From NCBI RefSeq assembly GCF_001676615.1, contig NZ_LYXZ01000033.1:1-64000 (forward strand): a stretch of 64,000 nucleotides of DNA, in the 5' to 3' direction. This DNA is from Labrys sp. WJW. Lineage in GTDB: Bacteria > Pseudomonadota > Alphaproteobacteria > Rhizobiales > Labraceae. Positions 13,228 through 21,589 of this stretch are shown here, one piece after another; within the stretch, counting starts at the first letter, position 1; each line of letters opens with the position of its first letter. The notes under the pieces are model-generated. The model had not been told where the DNA came from. It searched no databases and saw only the letters and a program-made list of their open reading frames with translations. The position numbers were made by a program, and so were the translations under genes.

Positions 13228-13705
13228 CGCCTGTTTCCTCTTCGCCTCAATCACCTGTTGCCGCCAGCCCGCACACTCGCCCGCTCATCGCCTGCCCATG
13301 CAAGGGTCGGGCCGCGACTATGCCGCCGGATTGTGAAAGCTGTCACTCAATTGTCCACCACTTCGCGCTGAAACGCGAGAGCGGCGTTCTTGTCCTACGG
13401 CCAAGCCGGGCCTGTGGGCCATCTTCGGTTGGTCCGCGGGCTGCCGCAGAAAGCGGCAGCATCCATAATGGGACAGCATAGCTGTCCTAATATGGATGGC
13501 TGACATGGCATGATTCCAAGCTGGGGACAAGCATATAAAAGCGGCAGCGCGACTTTTTCTTGCGCGCAACCCCAGCGCGACAGCAAGAAAAGAAATGTGA
13601 TCACATCAAAGCGAGACAGAGAGTTCTGAAAAATCGCCATTGTGGCGAGATCTTGTCAAGCGATGCGAAATTGTTTCGTGCGGGGCAGGACATCAAACCG
13701 CCCTA
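13228..13705. other. Intergenic region between gltB and vapC
   Basis: No credible gene. This stretch is less GC-rich than its neighbours and contains the gltB promoter region (gltB reads leftward) plus the 3' flank of vapC. Two palindromes lie at 13441-13497 and are listed separately. A short leftward open frame here (13395-13640) has no recognisable features. Confidence 0.6.
13441..13497. promoter_or_regulatory. Tandem palindromes upstream of gltB
   Basis: CTGCCGC / GCGGCAG (13441-13459) is followed directly by a 37-bp near-perfect palindrome (13461-13497). The latter has 17-bp half sites matching at 15 positions around ATA, with core GGACAGC ATA GCTGTCC. It lies about 240 bases upstream of gltB and could be an operator or a hairpin in a leader RNA. 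No known regulator motif was recognised. Confidence 0.45.
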
Positions 13706-14092
13706 TCAGGCGACGCCGATATCCGTCTGGCTGAAATCATTGCCCTTGAACAGGAGAGGCTCGCCCATCGCCTTGGCCAGGGCGTAAGAGAAGCAGTCCC
13801 CGAAATTCAGCCCAGCCTTATGGCGCCCCTTGCCGAAATCGAGAAAGGCCTGGCGAGCCAGTTCGCCCTGGTCGAGCGTCACCGGTTCGACGACGATGCC
13901 GGCTCGGCGAAAGAAAGCCTCCGCCTGCCGCATCCCCTCGGAACCGAGCTGGTTTTCGATCACCATCGACAATTCAACGTAATTTGCCACGCTGATGCGG
14001 CAGATGTCCGCATCGTGAATGCGCTGGGCATAGGCCGCCGCTTCCGGCTCCCTATAGAGAATGGCGACGACGGCCGAAGTGTCGAGGATCAT
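13706..14092 (-). CDS. vapC: Type II toxin VapC, PIN-domain ribonuclease
   Basis: 128 residues with the four acidic PIN positions visible: Asp4 (MILDTSAVVA), Glu40 (VANYVELSM), Asp99 (LNFGDCFSYALA) and Asp119 (LLFKGNDF). These bind Mg2+/Mn2+ for RNA cleavage; the target is unknown but is often tRNA or rRNA. The start overlaps the stop of the upstream antitoxin by 4 bp (ATGA), the standard vapBC arrangement. It belongs to the FitB-like VapC group common in Hyphomicrobiales. Confidence 0.93.
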   Translation of the reverse strand: MILDTSAVVAILYREPEAAAYAQRIHDADICRISVANYVELSMVIENQLGSEGMRQAEAFFRRAGIVVEPVTLDQGELARQAFLDFGKGRHKAGLNFGDCFSYALAKAMGEPLLFKGNDFSQTDIGVA

Positions 14093-14337
14093 TTCGGCAA
14101 GCCTTTTTCATCGTAGAGCAGGTCGGCGTGATCGGCATAAGGTTGCCGCACATGCGTGGCGGCCCGATCGGCGATGGCCAGCAACTCGGCGACGCTTGCT
14201 TTGGCCTTGCGCTGTTCGATCTTGGCAAGGCTGTCGCGCAGGGCCTCGATGACCACGCGCGTCATGTTCTCGCCCGTGGCACGGGAAATGGCCTGCGCCA
14301 GCTGATAGGCCTCGGGATCCTTGATATTGAGGCTCAT
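14089..14337 (-). CDS. vapB: Antitoxin VapB (PSK/Rv0623-type)
   Basis: 82 residues: MSLNIKDPEAYQLAQAISRA, then TGENMTRVVIEALRDSL, the short DNA-binding N terminus of the PSK-operon/Rv0623 antitoxins, with an acidic C-terminal tail (YADHADLLYDEKGLPK) that would bind VapC. ATG 14337 is preceded by GGAGGTT; the open frame further upstream is promoter DNA. It neutralises VapC and probably represses its own promoter through the inverted repeat at 14352-14381. Confidence 0.92.
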   Translation of the reverse strand: MSLNIKDPEAYQLAQAISRATGENMTRVVIEALRDSLAKIEQRKAKASVAELLAIADRAATHVRQPYADHADLLYDEKGLPK

Positions 14338-14351
14338 CACAACCTCCATTC

Positions 14352-14381
14352 TAGAAAGATTCCTAAATTTCCACCTTTCTA
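14352..14381. promoter_or_regulatory. Candidate VapBC operator
   Basis: A perfect 7-bp inverted repeat TAGAAAG (14352-14358) and CTTTCTA (14375-14381) with a 16-bp AT-richer spacer lies 15 bases upstream of vapB. Position and symmetry fit the autoregulatory site of a toxin-antitoxin operon; the spacer also holds AT-rich promoter-like sequence. Confidence 0.5.
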
Positions 14382-14419
14382 CCTCACCTGTCAACCGACA
14401 CTGCTTCGGAAGCCCGGCG

Positions 14420-15421
14420 CTAGACCCGCAGCCCGAGAATCCGCCGCACGATGATCGGCAAGGCAATCGCGGCCACCAGCAGGACGCCGAGAATGACGGC
14501 GATGACGATGCCGGGAACGTTGATCAGCGTGAGGCCGAAAGTGGTGAGGCCGAGCACGAAGACGGCGATCACCACGCCCGGCATGGTGCCGGAGCCTCCG
14601 GCGATCGAGATGCCGCCAAGCACCACCATGGTCACCACTTCGAGCTCCCAGCCCAGCGCGATATTAGGCCGGGTCGAGCCGATGCGGGCGGTGAGCAGGG
14701 CCGAGGCAAGTCCGGCCAGGAGGCCCGTCAGCACGAAGAGCAGGAAGCGGATGCGATTGACCGGGATGCCCGAGAAGCGTGCCGCCACAGGATTGTTGCC
14801 GATGGCATAGAGCATGCGCCCCCACACGGTGTAATGCACCACGATAGTGAACAGCACGGCCAGGGCCAGGAACAGGATGAAGGCGAGATAAAGCGGCGGC
14901 TCCTGGATGATGTAGAGCTGGGCGAGGTTGGTGTATTCCTCCGGATAGGTGGTGATCGCCTGGTCCCCCAGCACGACCTGGGCGATGCCGCGATAGAGCG
15001 ACATGGTGCCGATGGTGACCACGATCGAGGGCAGGCCGAAGCCGGTGACCAGCCAGCCGTTGAAGGCACCGCAGACGATGCCGACGCCAAGCCCGATGGC
15101 GATCAGCATGACAGGCCCATAGCCCGCCTGCGCGCCATAGCCGATGGCGAGCGAGGCCAGCGCCACGATGGCGGCGACGGACAGGTCGATCTCCCGGGTC
15201 AGGATCAGGAGCGCCATGCCGAGCGCGATGATCGCCTTCTCCGAGAAGTTCTGGGTCATGTCGGAGAGGTTGTAGAGATCGAGGAAATAGGGCGAACCCA
15301 GCGCGTTGACCACGATCACCGCCGCCAGCAGCAGACAGAGAATGGTCTCCCAGCGCAGCAGGCGGTCCGCCAGTGTGCGGGGCGCGCGGTCGAGCACCTG
15401 GTAGCGGGCGGTGTCCGTCAT
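14420..15421 (-). CDS. rhaQ: Sugar ABC transporter permease, RhaQ-like
   Basis: 333 residues, about ten hydrophobic segments, of the RbsC/AraH family. The EAA-like cytoplasmic loop region is GRMLYAIGNNPVAARFSGIP, and GGISIAGGSGTMPGVVIA is the conserved late segment. It is the second of two permeases in the rhaSTPQ order of rhizobial rhamnose importers, overlapping rhaP by a base within ATGA. The rhamnose assignment comes from locus content (RhaK-like kinase, RhaD and DeoR regulator nearby), not from the permease itself. Confidence 0.85.
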   Translation of the reverse strand: MTDTARYQVLDRAPRTLADRLLRWETILCLLLAAVIVVNALGSPYFLDLYNLSDMTQNFSEKAIIALGMALLILTREIDLSVAAIVALASLAIGYGAQAGYGPVMLIAIGLGVGIVCGAFNGWLVTGFGLPSIVVTIGTMSLYRGIAQVVLGDQAITTYPEEYTNLAQLYIIQEPPLYLAFILFLALAVLFTIVVHYTVWGRMLYAIGNNPVAARFSGIPVNRIRFLLFVLTGLLAGLASALLTARIGSTRPNIALGWELEVVTMVVLGGISIAGGSGTMPGVVIAVFVLGLTTFGLTLINVPGIVIAVILGVLLVAAIALPIIVRRILGLRV

Positions 15422-16446
15422 CAGCGGGCTCCCTCTCGGGCTGCGGCGCGGCGGCGCGCCTCGGGCAGGATCAGCTTGCCGCCCTTGCGCTCGGCGCGGG
15501 CATTGACCACCACCGCGGCCAGGATCACCGCGCCTGAGATCGCCATCTGCCAGAAGGGCGAGACATTGATCACCGGCAGGGCGTTGACCACCACGCCCAG
15601 GAACAGCGCGCCGAGCAAGGCGCCGCTGACCGAACCGATACCGCCGCCGATCGAGACACCGCCGATCACACAGGCCGCGATCACACTGAGCTCATAGCCG
15701 AGCGCGATCTCGGTATAGGCGATGCCGAAGCGAGCCACCCACAGATAGCCGCATAGGCCGGATACCGCGCCAGACAGGGTGAAGACCAGCAATTGCTGGC
15801 GGGCGAGATCGATGCCGCAATAGCGCGCCGCCAGGGGATTGCCGCCCACCGCATAGAGCCCGCGGCCGATGGTGGTGCGCCCGAGGAAGAGGGCCATGGC
15901 CAACGCTACCGCGATGGCGAACCAGACCAGGCTCGACAGGCCGAGAAATGTGGCATGCGGAAAGTTCAGGAAGGCCGGGGTCATCTTGTCGGAGCTGATC
16001 CACTTGCCGCCCGAGACGATGAAGACGAGGCCGCGATAGATGGCGAGCGTGCCCAGCGTCACCACGATGGAGGGAATGCCGACAAAGGCGATGAACACGC
16101 CGTTGATGAAACCGAAGAACGTGCCGACGGCGATGGCGACGAGGATGACCAGGCCTATCGGCAGATCGGGCGCCGCGATCGAAAAGAGCGCCGCGACCAT
16201 GCCGCTGAGCGCGAGATTGGCCGCCACCGACAGGTCGATGCCGCGAATGAGGATCACAGTCATCTGGGCGAGCGCCAGCATGGCGAGGATGGCGGTATCC
16301 TTGAGCACGCCCATCAGGCTGTCGGCACTGAGGAAGACCGGCGCCCGCAGGCCGATGGCGAGCACCATGCCGGCCACGATGAGGGCGAGAATGATCTCGC
16401 GGCCGTAGCGGCGCCACAGGGTTTTCATGCCAAACCTTCCTGTCAT
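15421..16446 (-). CDS. rhaP: Sugar ABC transporter permease, RhaP-like
   Basis: 341 residues, RbsC/AraH family, with GRGLYAVGGNPLAARYCGID and GGVSIGGGIGSVSGALLGAL as family landmarks and a basic C-terminal tail. It pairs with the RhaQ-like permease as a heterodimeric membrane channel. Its start overlaps the rhaT stop by 4 bp and its end overlaps rhaQ, so rhaT-rhaP-rhaQ are translationally coupled. ATG 16446 is used; ATG 16428 is an alternative. Confidence 0.86.
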   Translation of the reverse strand: MTGRFGMKTLWRRYGREIILALIVAGMVLAIGLRAPVFLSADSLMGVLKDTAILAMLALAQMTVILIRGIDLSVAANLALSGMVAALFSIAAPDLPIGLVILVAIAVGTFFGFINGVFIAFVGIPSIVVTLGTLAIYRGLVFIVSGGKWISSDKMTPAFLNFPHATFLGLSSLVWFAIAVALAMALFLGRTTIGRGLYAVGGNPLAARYCGIDLARQQLLVFTLSGAVSGLCGYLWVARFGIAYTEIALGYELSVIAACVIGGVSIGGGIGSVSGALLGALFLGVVVNALPVINVSPFWQMAISGAVILAAVVVNARAERKGGKLILPEARRRAAAREGAR

Positions 16447-17939
16447 GTCTGGCCTCCTGTGGCTGATGTAACGATGGCGGCGGCATCCATTTCGGCCCGC
16501 GCGAATTCCTTCACGATGCGCCCCTCATGCATCACCAGGATGCGGTCGGACATGCCCATCACCTCCGGCAGTTCGGAGGAGATCAGCACTACGGCGAGGC
16601 CCTCGGCGGCCAGGTCCACCATGAAATCGTGCACGGCGGCCTTGGAGCCGACGTCGATGCCCTTGGTCGGCTCGTCCAGGATGATGACCTTTGGATTGGT
16701 GGCGAGCCATTTGGCGATCACCACCTTCTGCTGGTTGCCGCCGGACAGGTCCTGCAGTTTCTGGTCCCAGGAGGCGGCCTTCACCGCCAGCCTCGTGCCG
16801 AGCCGGCGCGTATCCGATATCTCCGAGCGCTGGCTGAGGAAGCCGAAGCGGGCATGGCGCATCAGGCTCGCCAGCGTGGTGTTCTCGCGCACGCCGAAAG
16901 GCAGCACGGCGCCCTGGATCTGGCGATCCTCCGGCACATAGGCGATGCCGGCGGCGATGGCATCGGCCGGGCTCTTGATCGCAAGCGCCTTGCCGCGCAC
17001 CCGGATCTCGCCCTTGTCCAGCCGGGACAGCCCGAACACCGCCTGCATCGCTTCGGACCGGCCGGCGCCGACCAGCCCGTAAAGGCCGAGAATCTCGCCC
17101 TGACGCAGCGTGAAGGAGATCTCGGCGAACTCGCTGTCATTGGCGAGGTCCCTGACCTCGAGCGCGACGTCGCCGATCGGCACCTCGCGCTTGGGAAAGA
17201 CCTGGTCGATCGAACGCCCGACCATCAGGCGGACAAGTTCGGCCGGGGTCGCCTCGCTGATCGCGCCATCGCCGACATATTCGCCGTCGCGCAGGCAGAG
17301 CCAGCGGTCGGCGACGCGGAAGATCTCCTCGAATTTGTGGCTGATGAACAGGATCGCCCGTCCCTCGGCCTTGAGCTGGTCGATGATACGGAAGAGATCG
17401 TCGATCTCGCGGGCCGAGAGCGCCGCCGTCGGCTCGTCCATGATGACGATGCGGGCCTCGTGGGACAAGGCACGGGCGATCTCGACCAGGTGCTTCTGGG
17501 CCACGCTCAGGGCCTTCAGCGGCTCGCCCGGATCGATGTCGGCATCGAGGCGCTTGAGCAAGTCGCGCGTGCGCGCATGGACGATGCCCCAATCCACCAG
17601 GCCGCCGGCGCCCTTGGGCATATGCCCCATGAAGACGTTCTCGGCGACCGAGAGCTCGTCGAACATGATGGTTTCCTGGTGGATGGCGGTGATGCCGGCC
17701 GCCCAGGCATCGCGCGGGCTCGAAAAGCGCACCGCCTCGCCGCCGACCCTGAGCTCGCCCTCGTCCGGCGTGTAGATGCCGGTGAGGATCTTCACGATCG
17801 TGGACTTGCCGGCGCCGTTCTCCCCGAGCAGCGCCGTGACCTCACCGGGATGGAGGGTAAGACGCACGTCATGCAGCGCCCGCACGCCGGGAAAACGCTT
17901 GGAGACGCCGGAAAGGGAAAGCAGGGGAGTGGAGGTCAT
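16443..17939 (-). CDS. rhaT: Sugar ABC transporter ATP-binding protein, RhaT-like
   Basis: 498 residues with two ABC cassettes, as in RbsA/MglA. The first has Walker A GENGAGKST, signature-region LSVAQKHLVE and Walker B IVIMDEPTAAL. The second has a degenerate P-loop (GLVGAGRSEA), a full signature LSGGNQQK and VIILDEPTKGID. The asymmetric nucleotide sites are normal for this family. ATG 17939 has GGAGG immediately upstream; the frame remains open above but is repeat DNA. A palindromic element separates it from rhaS. Confidence 0.92.
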   Translation of the reverse strand: MTSTPLLSLSGVSKRFPGVRALHDVRLTLHPGEVTALLGENGAGKSTIVKILTGIYTPDEGELRVGGEAVRFSSPRDAWAAGITAIHQETIMFDELSVAENVFMGHMPKGAGGLVDWGIVHARTRDLLKRLDADIDPGEPLKALSVAQKHLVEIARALSHEARIVIMDEPTAALSAREIDDLFRIIDQLKAEGRAILFISHKFEEIFRVADRWLCLRDGEYVGDGAISEATPAELVRLMVGRSIDQVFPKREVPIGDVALEVRDLANDSEFAEISFTLRQGEILGLYGLVGAGRSEAMQAVFGLSRLDKGEIRVRGKALAIKSPADAIAAGIAYVPEDRQIQGAVLPFGVRENTTLASLMRHARFGFLSQRSEISDTRRLGTRLAVKAASWDQKLQDLSGGNQQKVVIAKWLATNPKVIILDEPTKGIDVGSKAAVHDFMVDLAAEGLAVVLISSELPEVMGMSDRILVMHEGRIVKEFARAEMDAAAIVTSATGGQT

Positions 17940-17988
17940 GAAACAGTCCGGCAAGGAAACGCTGCCATGCCGAATGAGGCGCGACAGG

Positions 17989-18121
17989 CCTTCTCCCCTT
18001 GCGGGAGAAGGTGGCATTGCGAACGCAATGACGGATGAGGGGTGTTAGAGCGGACTCTGCAAGGTTGCGTCTCTCCCCTCATCCGCCCCTTCGGGGCACC
18101 TTCTCCCGCAAGGGGAGAAGG
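17989..18121. repeat. Large palindromic element between rhaS and rhaT
   Basis: The arms are CCTTCTCCCCTTGCGGGAGA (17989-18008) and a reverse-complement partner ending at 18121. Inside them GGATGAGGGG (18033-18042) pairs with CCCCTCATCC (18075-18084), and a small palindrome CATTGCG-AA-CGCAATG lies in between. This is the common alphaproteobacterial 'ccctcatccg...ccttctcccgcaagggg' element; a related copy is at 51144-51201. It could stabilise or attenuate the rhaS transcript, giving excess binding protein over ATPase. Confidence 0.85.
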
Positions 18122-18153
18122 CTGGGCGCGCCCCATTCACCCAGATCCGATCT

Positions 18154-19176
18154 TCAGAAGATCTTGGCGTATTTCTCGACGTTCGACTTGTCGAAGGTGA
18201 AGGGCTCGCCCATCACCGCCTCACCGTCCTCGCCGATCTTGGTCTCGCCCATGCGGCCCATCTTCACGGTGGAGCCGGGCTTGGCGTCCTCGCCGCCAAT
18301 GATGCCGGCCAGGATCTGCGTGGCCGAATAGCCGTAATCAACCGGATTCCAGATCGCGAACGAGTCGCAGGCACCCTTCAGCACGGCGTCCTTCATTTCG
18401 GACGGCAGGCCGAGGCCGGTGATGAACACCTTGCCGGCCAGGCCGCCGTCGATGATCGCCTTGGCGCCGGCGCGGATGCCGATGGTGGTGGGCGAGATCA
18501 CGCCCTTGAGATTGGGGTGCGTCTTCACCAGGCCCTGCATCTCGCGGTAGGACTTGTCGTCCTGGTCATCGCCATAGACGGTGTCGACCAGCTTGAGCTT
18601 GGCGTATTCGGGCTTCTCCCATTCCCGCTTCATGGCGGCGATCCAGGAATTCTGGTTCGTCATGGTGGAGGCGGCCGAGAGAATGGCGACCTCGCCCTCG
18701 CCCTTGAGGGTCTTGGAAATCATCTGCACCTGCTTGGCGCCGATCATCTCGGTGGAAGAGGCATTGAGATGCATGATGCGCCCGCCCTTGGCGATGGCGC
18801 TGTCGAAGGAGATCACCTTGATACCGCGCTGTGCGGCCTTCTTGCCGACGGGCACCAGAGCGTTGGCGTCATTGGCCGAGACGATGATGCCGTCGACCTT
18901 CTGGGCGATCAGGGCGTCGATCACCGCGATCTGGTCTTCGGCGGTCGCCTTGGTCGGGGCGGTGTAGATGATCTCGATGCCGCCGAGTTCCTTGGCCGCC
19001 TGCTGGGCGCCGTCGCGGCAGGCATCGAAATAGGAATTGCCGAGATTCTTGACCACCAGGGCGATGCGCTTGTTGGCGGCGAAGGCCGGCGTGACCGCGC
19101 CGAGCGGCAGGGCGCCTGCCAGCAGCGAGCCGCCCAGGATCTTCAAGGCGCTGCGACGAGACTGATCGTCGAACAT
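18154..19176 (-). CDS. rhaS: Periplasmic sugar-binding protein, RhaS-like
   Basis: 340 residues, peripl_BP_4 family. A twin-arginine-like export signal (SRRSALKILGGSLLAG) with a cleavage region TPAFAA precedes the mature start near NKRIALVVKNLGNSYFD. Ligand-binding family marks include TKATAEDQIAVIDALIAQKV and GLGLPSEMKDAV. ATG 19176 has GGAGGG upstream; a longer frame extends about 106 codons but is non-coding in character. First gene of the transporter operon. Its resemblance to rhizobial RhaS is judged from recall of the family, so the ligand (L-rhamnose) is probable, not proved. Confidence 0.88.
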   Translation of the reverse strand: MFDDQSRRSALKILGGSLLAGALPLGAVTPAFAANKRIALVVKNLGNSYFDACRDGAQQAAKELGGIEIIYTAPTKATAEDQIAVIDALIAQKVDGIIVSANDANALVPVGKKAAQRGIKVISFDSAIAKGGRIMHLNASSTEMIGAKQVQMISKTLKGEGEVAILSAASTMTNQNSWIAAMKREWEKPEYAKLKLVDTVYGDDQDDKSYREMQGLVKTHPNLKGVISPTTIGIRAGAKAIIDGGLAGKVFITGLGLPSEMKDAVLKGACDSFAIWNPVDYGYSATQILAGIIGGEDAKPGSTVKMGRMGETKIGEDGEAVMGEPFTFDKSNVEKYAKIF

Positions 19177-19450
19177 GTCGTTCCCTCCAGTTTTATTTCT
19201 ATTCTTGGCCAGCCGAGCCTTGCCGGTCTGTCTGCCCGCAGGTGGCTTGACCGCCGACTCTCCCGCGCAGAGGCGCCATTCATGCTCGCCTCGCCGGCGA
19301 ATGCAAGAGTCGGCTGCAATTTGTCTGATTAATTTTGGCAAGGCAGCCATCGTCTTGTCCGAGCCTTCCGCGCGAATGTCTTGATGACCGGGGGTCCAGC
19401 CGCTACGACAGTGGAAATCGTCCCTTCTCCACACATTGCCTTTGGAACCG

Positions 19451-20026
19451 ATGACTTCCCTTCCTTCCTTTGCGGCCTGGACCGTCTGCGGCATCGACGA
19501 GCTCGATCAGTTCAGCGGCTCCGGCGTCAGCCATGTGCTCTCGATCGTCGATCCGGACTGGCCTGAGCTGAGCGCCTTCGGTGCCTATGGCGCGCACCAG
19601 CGCACCATCCTGCAGTTCGACGACATCATCGATCCCCTGGCCGGCAAGATCATGCCGGCCCGCGAGCACATGGCCGAAATCCTGCGCTTCGCCCGCGACG
19701 AAGCCGGCGCCATCCTCGTGCCGGAACGCCTGCTGGTACATTGTCATATGGGCGTCTCGCGCTCGACGGCGGCGATGGCGACTTTGATGGCGCGCTCCGA
19801 TTCGAACCTGCCCGAGGACGAGATCTTCGCCCGCCTGCGCAAGATCCGCCCGCAGGCCTGGCCCAATTCCGTGCTGATCGGCTTTGCCGACGATCTCTTG
19901 GGCCGCGGCGGGCGTCTGACGCAGGCCCTTCGCCGGCACTATGCCTTCCAGAAACAGCACCGCCCCGACATGGCCGATTGGATGGTCCGGCTCGGCCGGG
20001 CGCGCGAAGTCGAGATGGCGGCCTGA
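19451..20026 (+). CDS. Dual-specificity/tyrosine-phosphatase-like protein
   Basis: 191 residues. The P-loop is VHCHMGVSRSTAAMATLMAR, a full HC-X5-R-S signature with the nucleophilic Cys and Arg, and LSIVDPDW earlier may carry the general-acid Asp. Proteins of this size and motif are common in Hyphomicrobiales; they are assigned to the protein-tyrosine/DSP superfamily but have no firmly known substrate. It sits between the divergent rhaS promoter and the convergent kinase gene, so it may dephosphorylate a sugar phosphate or be unrelated. ATG 19451 chosen; a TTG 15 bases upstream is possible. Confidence 0.8.
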   Translation: MTSLPSFAAWTVCGIDELDQFSGSGVSHVLSIVDPDWPELSAFGAYGAHQRTILQFDDIIDPLAGKIMPAREHMAEILRFARDEAGAILVPERLLVHCHMGVSRSTAAMATLMARSDSNLPEDEIFARLRKIRPQAWPNSVLIGFADDLLGRGGRLTQALRRHYAFQKQHRPDMADWMVRLGRAREVEMAA

Positions 20027-20052
20027 GGCTCATCCGAAGCGCCCGGTGGCAT

Positions 20053-20080
20053 GGAGTGTCGACCTGCCGGTCGACGCTCC
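20053..20080. terminator. Hairpin between the convergent phosphatase and kinase genes
   Basis: GGAGTGTCGACC and GGTCGACGCTCC pair at 11 of 12 positions around a TGCC loop. It lies 26 bases after the phosphatase stop and 13 bases after the rhaK stop, the place for a bidirectional terminator. There is no T-tract. Confidence 0.6.
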
Positions 20081-20093
20081 GCATGCTCTTCCG

Positions 20094-21464
20094 TCAAGCG
20101 ACCTGCGGCAGCGCCGAGCGCCAGGCGGTCTTGTAGCGAAGCAGGGCCTCGGCATCGGCATAGGCCATTGCCGGTCTTGCCGGCTCACGCGCCGGCATGT
20201 CGGGCCAGGTCGCGAGAAGCGAGGTGCCATAGGCGGTGCCGGAGCTGTCGAGGCTGGGCAGGACCGCCTGCCCCGGGCGCAGTGCTGCGAGCAGGCTGCA
20301 ATAGACCGGGTTGGCGGCAAAGCTGCCCTCGATCAGCAAGGGTCCGCTGTTGGCACCGAGCGCCTCGAGGAGATAGTCGGTCAGGAGCACGCAATAGAGG
20401 CTGGCGAGCGCCGCCCGCATGCCCTCGCCGTCTGGCAGCGTGCCCCGGATCGCGCCGGGATGCCCCGGAAATGGCCCGCCATTGGGCACGAAGCTCGGCA
20501 GCGCCAGCACGCCGGCCGCCATCACGGCCGCGGCATCGGCGAGCGAGCAGGTCGGCGACGCGCCATCGAGGATAACAGCAAATTCCCGCCCGCCCATGAA
20601 TTTGGCCGCCGGCACCGGCCGGGCCTCGACATCGGCATAGGCCTGCATGTCCCTGGCCGCATCGAGCCGGCCGGGATCGGCGCCCAGGGCCATGATCACC
20701 GCCCAGGTGCCGGAGGAAACCAGCGTGAAGGGCGGCTCGAAGGCAATCAGGTGCGGCAGGATCGAGCCGTTGGAATCGTGGATGCCCGCACGCACCCTGA
20801 CCGTATCCGGCAAGCCGGTCTCGGCCCGCACCTCGGGCCGCAGCGGGCCCAGCACGGCATAGGCCGCGATCGGCGGTGGGAACAGCGCCTCCCAGTCACG
20901 CCGGGTCACCAGGGAGGAGAGGCGCTTTTCACGGACGGCCCACAAATCGGAATGGCCGCCGATGCCGGTGACCTCGTTGCGGGCGATGCCGGTGAGGCGC
21001 CAGGTGAAATATTGCGGATAGGGCACGATATGCCGGACACGCGCGAATGCTTCGGAGTGGTGCAGCTGCTGGTAGAAGATCTGCTTGCCGGAATTGAGCC
21101 CCGCCGACATCGGCGGGGACAGAGTTTCGGCAAAGGGCGGGCGGAACGGCGCATACTCGGCCTCGACCGCGCCGACGCCCTCGAACTCGTAGTCCATCAC
21201 CGGCAGGGCCAGATCATTGTCGCCGATCAGCGCCATGGCGGCGCCATGGGTGGTGACGGCGATATCCGCGATGGCGTGCTCGGCACCGGCCTGGCGCAGC
21301 CCTTCCATCAGGAAGCGCCAGATCGTCTCGACATCGGCATGCGGATAGGGCGGGCCGGCCAGCGTCCGGTTCGGCATCGAAGCCTGCCAAAGGCTGGCGG
21401 CTCCGTCGAACAGGACCAGTTTCACATTGGTCTTACCGACATCGAGCACGGCGGTGACGGACAT
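20094..21464 (-). CDS. rhaK: FGGY-family sugar kinase, RhaK-like
   Basis: 456 residues. The N-terminal ATPase motif is TAVLDVGKTNVKLVLFDG (residues 4-21), followed by VTTHGAAMALIGDNDLALPV and NEVTGIGGHSDLWAV, and the C-terminal half has GIHDSNGSILPHL and SSGTWAVIMALG. This is the FGGY subfamily that includes RhaK of Rhizobium leguminosarum, which phosphorylates rhamnose or rhamnulose and is required for rhamnose uptake. That identity is from family knowledge and locus context; fuculokinase-like activity is an alternative. Confidence 0.8.
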   Translation of the reverse strand: MSVTAVLDVGKTNVKLVLFDGAASLWQASMPNRTLAGPPYPHADVETIWRFLMEGLRQAGAEHAIADIAVTTHGAAMALIGDNDLALPVMDYEFEGVGAVEAEYAPFRPPFAETLSPPMSAGLNSGKQIFYQQLHHSEAFARVRHIVPYPQYFTWRLTGIARNEVTGIGGHSDLWAVREKRLSSLVTRRDWEALFPPPIAAYAVLGPLRPEVRAETGLPDTVRVRAGIHDSNGSILPHLIAFEPPFTLVSSGTWAVIMALGADPGRLDAARDMQAYADVEARPVPAAKFMGGREFAVILDGASPTCSLADAAAVMAAGVLALPSFVPNGGPFPGHPGAIRGTLPDGEGMRAALASLYCVLLTDYLLEALGANSGPLLIEGSFAANPVYCSLLAALRPGQAVLPSLDSSGTAYGTSLLATWPDMPAREPARPAMAYADAEALLRYKTAWRSALPQVA

Positions 21465-21494
21465 GGTCGGCTCGCAGGATTATCTTTCACCAAG

Positions 21495-21589
21495 ACATTT
21501 TCAAAGGAAGCAGACTTCCTGATCAAGAAAATGCCTCGAAACGAGGAACTAGAGCAACAAGCGTGCAGTGATGAATACGCTTGCTCTAG
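21495..21589. repeat. Rhizobial-type palindromic repeat at the end of the second sugar-binding gene
   Basis: CTAGAGCA (21549-21556) and TGCTCTAG (21582-21589) form an inverted pair, extended by AAGCG / CGCTT, and next to them lies an AT-richer stretch with CCTGATCAAGAAAATG. The right arm contains the stop codon of the adjacent binding-protein gene. The pattern resembles elements at 24569-24644 and 43904-44006. Confidence 0.6.

Noticed and set aside
13395..13640. 81-codon leftward frame upstream of gltB
   Set aside because: No ribosome-binding site, Cys/Trp-rich random-looking translation, and it runs across the palindromes.
17989..18121. Possible CRISPR array
   Set aside because: Only inverted copies, no regular direct repeats or spacers, no cas genes in the window.
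19177..19494. N-terminal extension of the rhaS-like protein
   Set aside because: The added 106 residues have no signal peptide and no Shine-Dalgarno, while the ATG at 19176 has both.
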